Assembly: GCF_020906515.1 (NCBI RefSeq)
Contig: NC_085852.1
Location: 2,418,001 to 2,482,000, forward strand
Reading direction: 5' to 3'
DNA length: 64,000 bases
Source: Vanrija pseudolonga
Lineage: Eukaryota; Basidiomycota; Tremellomycetes; Trichosporonales; Trichosporonaceae
Positions 56,301 to 64,000 of this stretch are shown piece by piece. The position numbers were made by a program, and so were the translations under genes. Positions within the stretch are counted from its first letter, which is position 1; the number at the start of each line of letters is the position of its first letter. The notes under the pieces were generated by a model. That model worked only from the letters and a program-made list of their open reading frames with translations, had not been told where the DNA came from and ran no database searches.

Positions 56301-57548
56301 TCGAACACCAACACCTCAAACCACAACACGTCCGAGGAAATCACGGAGGTCACAACAATTACTACCACTACGACCACGACCAACGATGTCAAGCAGGTTG
56401 GCGGCAGTAGCTCCAAGATTGATGTCGGCAAGAAGACGGCCACCATCGAGGAGATCGTCGACGAGTCCTTTGAAAAGGGCGAGCGCAAGGTTCACCTTGA
56501 CGAGAAGGTCACGACCGGTCGCAAGATCCACGTGGACGAGAAGGTCACGACTGCCAAGGAAGTTCGCGAGGAAGTTCATGAGTCGAAGCGCGACGACCGT
56601 ATCGACACCCGCGTGGTTGTGGACACTCGTCTTGAGGAGCACGGGCACCGTACAAGGCCGCGCAGCCCTCTACCCCACCACGTTCACCCCTCGCCTCCGC
56701 GCGTTGTCATCGACACTGGATGCGAGTCTTACAACCGCCAGGACATCTACGACGAGTACAACGTTACGCAGGACCACTGGCTCCAGGAGACTCGCGCTCG
56801 CCAGGAGCGCATCGTCAGCATTGAGCAGCAGCGCTTCGAGGAGGCTGCCCGCCGTGCGCACGAGGCACGTCTCCACTCCCGTGCGGTCGGCATCCAGTAT
56901 GTCGGGGACTGCGTCGCGGAGAGCTTTGACGACGATTGCTACGACCACTCCGCCAACTACGAGCACCAGTACCGCGCTGTCCAGCAGGCTCTGCACACCT
57001 CGCACTACCATGCCAACACGCCCTACCGCGGCACCCAGTACCCCGACTATGGCTCCCCTGTGGTTGGCAACAGCGACCTTGACCTCTTCACTGCAGCTCA
57101 GGCCCGCGCCAACACCTACTCCAGCGGTGGCTTTGCTCACCTGTCGACAACCTACGACGTGTATGACTACCAGCCCTACACCAACGACACCTACCGCCAT
57201 GCTCACGCGCACAACGCGTACGCGGCGGACTACGCCAGCCAGGAGACGTATGGTGTGCGCGGTCAGGCTTATGCTCAAGCATTCAATGGACAGAGCCGTG
57301 TTCAGCACCACCACCAGCACAGCCCTCTCGCTCACCACCACGACCACTTCCACGGCCAACACCACGGTCACCACCACGGCCACTCTCACGGCCACTCGCA
57401 CGGTGGCCGCGCTCAGCCCCAGCCTGAGGTCACTTCGGTCCGCTCCCAGTTCAACTACCTCGACGTCGAGACGTACGACTACCAGGCGGTGAGGTACGAC
57501 AGCCACAAGGTTGTGGGCCATGGTGTGACTGTTGGCGGGTACTACTAG
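53327..57548 (+). CDS. Large WW-domain, glycine-rich protein with His-rich tail (cluster member 3)
   Basis: Predicted 1345 aa from exons 53327-53439, 53500-53539, 53610-54389 and 54444-57548. The WW domain (residues about 34-64: LPAGWVKQFDAEHNQFFY, then VDTATEKPQWERP) appears only if the 60-nt intron starts at GTGGGT (53440), splitting the first Trp as TG|G as in member 2. An Ala/Thr/Glu-rich stretch follows, then LGLLGSLLAGGGAAVAALTV ending AEVLE at residue 311 at a phase-0 intron, then DRKKKEKD and QYYTGPDGAFYPYGPE. Next come Gly-rich repeats (VGGQAGGQAG, VNFNNGI, GAGGQ), Asn-rich ECNETKVN repeats, amphipathic and coiled-coil-like stretches (QERIVSIEQQRFEEAARRAH) and a His-rich C-terminus (HHGHHHGHSHGHSHGG). 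Intracellular; the His tail may bind metal. Function unknown. Confidence 0.78.
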
Positions 57549-57910
57549 GGTGTGTGAGCGTGGGCGCCCCGCGGGCCTCGTCGCTGGCCAGGGTGATTGT
57601 GCTCACTTCCTTGCGTGGATTCGAGACTGAAACAGAGAGTGGGCGAATGAAAGATTGATACGATTATGGTTATGAACTGTGTCATAGATGCTGCATGTGT
57701 GGCAAGCGTGGTATGCTTGCCTGGTGCAACAGACAGCGAGACAACGACGAGATGCCAAGTGCGGCGTGTTAAAACGAGTCACGGTGACGTCGTGAGTGGG
57801 GGAAAGTGGGGGAAGGACCGGGGCCAAAGTCTTGGCAAACACCGCCGCCCTGGCCTAACCACCTCAACATCCTCGACTCGTCAGACACATCGCTCTACTC
57901 AGCCCACACA
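57549..57910. other. Intergenic region
   Basis: 362 bases, end of the glycine-rich gene and promoter of the next. Contains no other recognised feature. Confidence 0.55.
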
Positions 57911-58457
57911 ATGTCCACGACCGACCCAGCACCAGCAGCGTCGTGGTGGAGGCGGCGCAAGTCGACCCCCGACCCTCCAGCCCCCGCACCGCCAGACGCA
58001 GCGCTCACCAAGCTCCTAAACGAGGGCTTTAAAGGCGTGGACGCGCGCGCCGCCCTACAAAAGCACAACAACAACCCCTTCCTCGCCGCGATCGACCTGC
58101 GGCACATGTACCACGTGAAAGGGCTCGGCCGGCCCAAGAGCAAGGTGCTGGTCGGGTGTGTCATCTGCGAGCGGGCAAGGAGCGCGGCCGCGCAGGAAGC
58201 GAAGGAGAAGGAGCGGGCACGGGTAGCGCTGGCGCTCTATGGTGCGCGGCTGCATCGCGAGCGGGTTGCGCGGCACGGCGGAAGGTGAGTTGCTTGCTTG
58301 CTTGGGTTGGGCTGACGCCAGCGCGTACCCTTATGATTCTGGAGGATCTGGCTTTGGCGACTATAGTGGCGGGGGTGATGGGGGTGGTGGTGGTGACGGA
58401 GGAGGCGGCGGGGGCGATGGCGGCGGCGGCGGAGGGGGAGGGGACGGAGGCAGCTGA
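57911..58457 (+). CDS. Small protein with Gly/Asp-rich tail, unknown
   Basis: Predicted 169 aa from exons 57911-58284 and 58322-58457. A basic N-terminus (ASWWRRRKSTPDPPAP) precedes a probably helical region: ALTKLLNEGFKGVDARAAL, NPFLAAIDLRHMYHVKGLG, VLVGCVICERARSAAAQEA, RVALALYGARLHRERV. The second exon encodes PYDSGGSGFGDYSGGGDGGG and further Gly/Asp runs. No domain recognised; the single CxxC in CVIC is not a zinc finger by itself. It sits beside the glycine-rich cluster and ends in a similar tail, but lacks the shared hydrophobic segment, so kinship is not shown. Confidence 0.68.
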
Positions 58458-58534
58458 GTGAGTACCACAATACTGTGCATTGTCCTGACTGCGCGGCAGT
58501 GAATATAAGATGGATGTCTAGCTACGAGCCGCGC

Positions 58535-60620
58535 CTACGCCTTCTCGTTCGGGTAGCCGTTGGGGTTGACGCTGGCGCTGACGCCGGCGGCGCCGGGCAC
58601 GGCCGGGAGGGCGCGGTACGGCACGGGTGCCGTCTCGGGGGGCGACATTGGGCCGGCGTCCTGCTCGACAACGTTGGGTAGGCGGATGGGGTCGTTGCCC
58701 GCCGGGACGACGTACGGCGACTGGGGGTTGACGACCGGCGAGGCCGTGTACGGGTTGTGCTCCGGCGACGTGGGCTCCTGGGGCGGCGAGATGGGGGCGG
58801 TCACGGCCGCTGGAAGGGGCGATCCGGGCGGCGAGACGGCTTCGGGGATCGCGGGCGGGAAGTAGTCCGGCGCCGGGGGTGCTGACACGCCCTCGGCAGG
58901 AGCGGAGAGGAGCGGGTCGACAGTGCGCGGCGTCGAGTCGGTCCACGTCTCGCCGGCGATGCTGGAGCGGATCGACTGGGCAACGGGCGGGTGCAGGCCG
59001 CCGCCGGGGCTCGGCATCTGCGTGCCAGGCGGGAAGGCGTAGACGTACTGCACGCCCGCGTCGGGCGGCGTCGGGGCCGGGATAGCACCGGGCGGGAGCG
59101 GCGCGCCGAGCGGGATCGTGTACATCACCATCGAGGTGTGACCCGGGTGCGTGGTGAGGGCTGGAGATGTCGCGCCAGTGGGAGGACCGATGCCAGGGTG
59201 GGGTGCGGCTGCAGCAGCAGCACCAACGCCGGTAGCTGCGCCGACCGCGCCAGCTCCAGCTCCGGCGAGAAGCGGAGCGCCGGCAGCGACATTGGGGTCC
59301 GGGTAGACCTGAGACATGACGGGCTTCTGGGCGCCGGCACGCGTCTCCTCCTCGAGGGTGCGGAGGCTCTTCTTGAGGTTCTCCTTGCCGGGCCAGAACC
59401 TGCGGACGTAGAAGAACTCGAAGAGGGCCATGCCGAGGAGCTGGGAGGGCGTCAGTTGCTGGACATCATGAACTGCTATGGCAACTCACGATGAGCCACA
59501 GGATCCAGGACATGGCGACGTTTGCTTGGGCGACTCTGTCACAGGTCAACAACTGGTGCACACTAATGCGCCGCTCCACTCACGGGGACAGGAATGGCCC
59601 AAGAGCCGAAAGAGCTGCAACAGCGCCGAGGCCGAAGATAAGGAGGAAGACCAAGAAGCCGAGGTCCGCCATAACCGAGACGAGGGGCATCGTCGGCTTA
59701 AGAGCCGAGACAATCAGACTAGTGGGTCAGATCTCTTCTCGGGAGGGAGGAAATGACGACGTACTGGAAGATGGCGTAGAGAGCCACAAGAATAGCCCAC
59801 ACCAGAACGACAATGTAAGGCGCCGCCTTGCCCCTGGCCTTGGACTTCCAGGCGCCGTAGTTGTAGCTCGACCCGCTCGAGCCAGAGTCATGGCTGCTGC
59901 TTCCACTGCCACTGCTGCTGCTGCTGCTGCCGCCGCTGCTGCTACCACTGCTCCCACTGTCGCCGCTTGAGCTGCCACCGCCCTTCTTTCGCTTCACGAG
60001 GTCTGGTACCAGGAAGTCGTGGTGCAGCCGCTCCTCAACGGGCTCCACCGCGCGATCCTGAGCAATGAGCTGGACGGCAGGGGGGCCAGTCGGTGGTGCG
60101 GTAGGGCCACTCGGAGCGGCGGTGATTGCGGGAGTAGGGGCATCGGTCTGCACGGGGCCAGGCGCGTCTGCTTCCTCGCCGTCTCGCTTGTACCGAGTTG
60201 TGTAGTAGGTCGTGTACCCGTACGTGCGGCTGCTAGTGAGAAAAGTGGACCAAACTCTCAACATCGAGATTGAATAGAACGTGTATGTGCTGGAGATGCC
60301 GCGGTACGTGCTCGTCGGGATGGAGAAGGTACGAAATCGAGTAGTCAGAGGTGCTGTACGTCGTGTAGGCAGTTCGATACGAGGACGTCAAGTACGTCGA
60401 GCCTGAGGCCTATCAGCGCTATCCGGCTGCGCCTACTGTCGGACCACGACCTACCACTGCCGCCTGAGCCACTGCTCGAGGAACCGCCGTAGGAGCCAAT
60501 GGAGTTGATGTAGCTGTAGATCTCGCCTGTGAGGTAGCCGTCCAGCCCCAAGACGATGATGCTAAAGAAGATTGTGGTCGCAAAGAGAGTGACCTGCGCG
60601 GCACGGCCGGTGAGACCCAT
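58535..60620 (-). CDS. Four-pass membrane protein, MARVEL-like, with long Ser/Thr/Tyr loop and Pro-rich tail
   Basis: Start at 60620, stop at 58535; at least seven exons, all junctions short-intron type. TM1: VTLFATTIFFSIIVLGLDGY. A long loop follows that is Ser/Thr/Tyr-rich (TSSYRTAYTTYSTSDYSIS, TYGYTTYYTTRYK), then Pro/Ala, then a Ser/Gly run. TM2: APYIVVLVWAILVALYAIF. TM3: ADLGFLVFLLIFGLGAVAAL. TM4: MSWILWLILLGMALFEFFYV. The C-terminal 280 residues are Pro/Ala/Gly-rich and cytosolic (PLLSAPAEG, ISPPQEPTSPEHNPY). Four helices with short TM3/TM4 spacing fit a MARVEL-type protein, but the loop after TM1 is far longer than usual. Boundaries of the small exons at 60240-60470 are tentative, including a possible 33-nt in-frame intron. 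Confidence 0.68.
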
Positions 60621-62224
60621 TGTGGCCAGTGTGCTTGATCTTGACGCGTCGTGTCGAGGCCGAGTGTGAGGTCGAGTACCGAGATGTCGTGCGAGGCCTG
60701 GTGGTTCGCGTCGTAGAAAAGTACAGTCGACCGATCGGGGGACGCTGCATCCTGCACCACCCTGTTCAAGTACTTCAGCGTGTCTGACTCGACCCACTTT
60801 CTCGCCCGCCCGTCCCACCAGGAAGCAGCACGACGGAGCTGGTGCTCTGTCTCACGATTCCAGTCTAGGCTCGGAGCGAGTAACGGTCAATTGACCCAAA
60901 CAGCGTTTGCCCCCGACTGTTTTGGCCGTGTTGGGTGCTGTTGGCCTGCGGATGGTGCGCCTGCGGATCGTGTCCACTGCCTGCTCCTCACTGAGTGCTG
61001 TGCATGCCGGCCCGCCGCCGTGAGCTGCCCCTGGCCGTCTCCGCGCATTCGAAACTGCAAGTCAGCAAGGCTAACAGAGTGGCTTCAGAGATTACGCACG
61101 AAAAAGTGGAATGCTAAAATGCCAAGCCAGGGGCACCGCGGCCATCAAGTGCCCGTCACCGCTATTCAGGTCAATGGCCCACTCGTCAACAGCGCTATCT
61201 CAAAATGGCCGAGACGCACAACGGCCGCAGGCAGTGCATGGATGTCAGGGTCAGGGTGACTGACGGGCAGATTGTCTCTGCCCTCCGATGCAGTTGATGG
61301 AGTCGCAGATAGCCTGGCCGATTAGCTGCCGACGCACCCCAGGCACTCACCCCAAGACGGGCGCTCTCTGCTCATGCGCTCGGAACTTGGACCACGACTG
61401 GAGACCGGAGTTGGTGAGAGCTGTGTAATGCTGGCCGATGCTCACGTGTGTTTGTCTGGTTCCAGGCTGCTGCCGTCTCGCACACCATGTTGCCATCGCG
61501 TAATCACGGCGGCCCACTCTTGGGTGCCTATCTGGGCAGGAACCGACAGTGTCAGCAGCTACATGCACGCACATGACAGCCTTGACCCGCAATCCGTCAT
61601 GCCCGTACATCTCAGAGTTGGGCACATTGCGTTCTTGGCGGGCGGCCACCACCATCATATCACCGCGTCTTGGGGGCCGTCATGCTGTCACCGCGTGGGA
61701 TGTTAGCCGGTGCTTGCCGCAGCATGGTGTCCTGTGGGGAGCACGCTCACTCACCATGATACTGAATAGTAATAGATGTTGCTCAGGCTGCAGCCGCACG
61801 TGTGTGGGATATAAGGTGTGGTGAGAGTGAGGGTTGTTGACCGAGATGATGTTGCACCAACCAGCTCGTGTCACGTGCTCTCGTCACCCCTATCCGCTGC
61901 GCGCTGCGGTCAGTCATCCTCCAGCTTGTGACATTGTGATCGCTCTGCAATGGTGGTCAGCATGCCTATCAGCCAGACTATCTCTGGTCGAACAGCGCAT
62001 CGATTTGACGGAGGAGCTTGAGCGCAACGGTTGGCACCCCATGCCATCCGTGCCAGCACCAATGTGGGGCCGCAAGCCCACTTCGCCAATAGTGGCTGCG
62101 CAACCCAGGTAGTTCGCACTGTGGATCCCAGATGTCTCCTCAGTCAACTTCATGATCTGCTTCTGCTTGACTGTATGAACATGCTGAGACTACATTCCAC
62201 AGTGAACGCGTCTTGCACATCAGG
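60621..62224. other. Gene-free interval, about 1.6 kb
   Basis: Promoter of the membrane protein on one side and 3' flank of the LRR-family gene on the other. Open frames are short and structureless. No RNA gene seen. Confidence 0.5.
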
Positions 62225-63386
62225 CTATCCTTCGTCAGCCGGCACTGGCCCATCCCACCCAATTCCTCCAGCAGCCAGCCAGCCTCGCATACATCCAGCC
62301 CAACGGTGATCGTCGACGTCCACATCGTAGCCGAGGTAGTCTCTAAATCCTCGGCACAGTCGCTTCAGCAGGTGAGGGTGGGCGGCGTGGCGACAGAGGT
62401 GTGCGATATGTGTCCTGGACAGAGCTGGAGGATCTTGCGTCGCAAACGAGACGATTTCCGAGACGGCTTCGAAGGGAAGTTGGAGGGCCACGGAGGTAAG
62501 GGACGACGATGGAGGGGCTCGTGCGCGAAGAAAAATGCGAGCCACCGGTAGGCAGTGCATAGCGGCATTGACGGCGCGTGTCGTCAACCTGCTGTTTCGA
62601 CGCAGGATCCTCCTGAGCGTCCTCCTATGCGGTCGAGGGAGATTGATTACCTCGTAGTCGATGCCCATAGTGGCCCTATCCCGCAGCTCCAATTTCGTCA
62701 AGGTGGTGTTACCGGACGCCAAGGTAGATAATATCTTCAGTCCCGACGGTATCCAATGGGGAGAGTTAACGAGAATGTCGGGTTCGTCAGGATGGTTGAT
62801 GCTCAGGTCGGAAACAGAATTCGACCGTGAGCATTGTAGAAAGGCGATGACGGTGTCGATGGGCGTTTCTTGGTGCAATCCGGTGATCGTGAGTTTACTC
62901 AGCCTAACGCCGAGGCCACGAGGAGATTCGAGGATGATTCGGTAAAGGTCCAGGGATGGTGACAGTGTCCAGACAGAGAGCTCTTGTAACGTGCATTGTA
63001 GGGCGGCCTCGAGAATAGCTTGTGCCTCGGAATCCTAAATTGTCAGTCAGGAGACACAGACCATCGGCCAACAAGTTGGGGAGACATACCGACAGAAAAA
63101 CCTCGAGGCTCACGTCAAATCCAGTCGCTTTGTGATAATTGAGTTCGTATAACGTTCGGTAGGTCTTATTCCCCAGCCATGGAAGGATGCCTAGGGCTCC
63201 CACTGCGGTGTGGAGAGGCTTGATTCCGAGGTCGACCGAGTCATCTGCCCACCCCGGATATTCCGGTCCACCGTGTGCTTGAAGGCGTAGTAGATAGCCT
63301 GGTCACAAGCAATCAAAAGGGCTCTATAGGTGGGGCTAGCCTGCAGACTCACCACCTCTCTCGTCCTCCGGATCCGTGGCCGACAT
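62225..63386 (-). CDS. LRR-related protein, family B member 3
   Basis: Predicted 350 aa from exons 63353-63386, 63090-63298 and 62225-63034. N-terminus MSATDPEDERGGYLLRLQAH, then PLHTAVGALGILPWLGNK. The second intron precedes DSEAQAILEAALQCTLQELS, the same place as in members 1 and 2 (DTEARKMI, DADAEVIL). Then come SPSLDLYRIILESPRGLG, VRLSKLTITGLHQETPIDTV and TLTKLELRDRATMG, and the shared module NAAMHCLPVARIFLRAR, LQLPFEAVSEIVSFATQD and IAHLCRHAAHPHLLKRL, ending MRGWLAAGGIGWDG. The first-exon start is the only ATG that links in frame through GTGAGT. Shortest intact member; function unknown. Confidence 0.8.
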
Positions 63387-64000
63387 GATGAGGGAATGTT
63401 GAGGTTGAGAAGAGAAAGTATGTGTTTGAGCTCGCGAGGCGTGTGCTTGCGTGGCGCGTGAGAAGGGGGCGCAGCTGGCGGACAAGGGGACGAAGTCCGG
63501 CTCGTGCTAGGATCGGCCTGTCCCGCACGCACAGATCCAAAGACTAGGACGTGACGAGTGGCAGTCGTGACTTGTGTCTCGAGTGCCCACTCCAGCCACG
63601 AAATGTGACGCGTCACCAGTAGCGACCGCATGCGTCCATCACCGCCATTTTCAATATCGACCACGTACACACCTCTGATGCAGGACCACAGACTGGCTGG
63701 TCAATGGTTCCACGAGGTCAGCGTCAGCAATCAACCAATCAGAAGGTGAGGTCCTGAGTCAGTCCAATCACAACCGCGGTTATGCGACTTCCCGATAGGG
63801 GCGGGGGGGCCCGCTGATCGCCGCCTGATCGGCAATGCCTGCGAGTGCCATTCAGGAGTGGCTAATCGGAGCCGCATGTTGCGGGTGTGGCACTCATGAG
63901 TCACCATGTAGCATCACTTCAGCCGAGGGGGACAGAGACTCAACGTCAAAGCCATCTGTGTATGGGCGGTGTGTGACTGCGAATGTTGTTTGATGTTCCA
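63387..64000. other. Upstream flank, no gene recognised
   Basis: Promoter side of the preceding minus-strand gene. GGGGCGGGGGGGCCC at about 63799 is a notable G run. No coding evidence to the window end. Confidence 0.5.

Noticed and set aside
1-64000. Transposons or virus-derived elements
   Set aside because: No transposase, reverse transcriptase, integrase, terminal repeats or target-site duplications were recognised in the window.

Overview
The window looks like nuclear DNA of a basidiomycete yeast, most likely a tremellomycete of the Trichosporonales type. This is inferred from the high GC content, the many very short introns (about 33-60 nt, usually GTGAGT or GTAAGT donor, CTGAC/CTAAC-like branch site, CAG/TAG acceptor), the dense two-strand gene layout, intron-bearing tRNAs and the protein families present. 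No bacterial signals (operons, Shine-Dalgarno sites) are seen. All gene models were spliced by hand; lengths are quoted only where the exons sum to a multiple of three.

Layout. 0-1.2 kb: 3' part of a chromate-ion (CHR) transporter. 2.7-8.7 kb: two convergent genes of a leucine-rich-repeat (LRR) family. 9.9-13.5 kb: an NmrA-like reductase and a POT peptide transporter. 13.5-16.6 kb: about 3 kb without a convincing gene. 16.6-25.4 kb: a GPI-anchored Kre9-like protein, a metallophosphoesterase, an OPT oligopeptide transporter, a small RRM protein and a BRCT-like protein. 28.0-32.8 kb: a secreted GPI-type glycoprotein, a ChaC gamma-glutamylcyclotransferase and an unknown proline/valine-rich protein with tandem repeats. 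33.8-38.0 kb: a divergent TauD-type dioxygenase and Dal5-type permease pair, suggestive of sulfonate use. 38.3 kb: an RRM-like protein. 40.0-47.2 kb: four more LRR-family genes. 47.8-57.5 kb: three adjacent glycine-rich genes built to one plan, with a trio of intron-containing tRNAs (Phe, Cys, His) between the second and third. 57.9-60.6 kb: a small Gly/Asp-tailed protein and a four-pass membrane protein. 62.2-63.4 kb: a seventh LRR-family gene.

Two systems stand out. First, seven paralogues in two subfamilies share a C-terminal module (a [LP]-x-[AP]-R-[ILV] ... GRP strand, then an F-box-like LP-x-E segment) and a fixed intron pattern (phase 1, then phase 0). Second, the three consecutive glycine-rich genes share a hydrophobic glycine-zipper-like segment that ends exactly at a phase-0 intron and is followed by a Lys/Asp cluster; two of them also carry an N-terminal WW domain split by a phase-2 intron inside the same tryptophan codon. 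Shared intron positions show common descent within each set. The functions of both are unknown to me.
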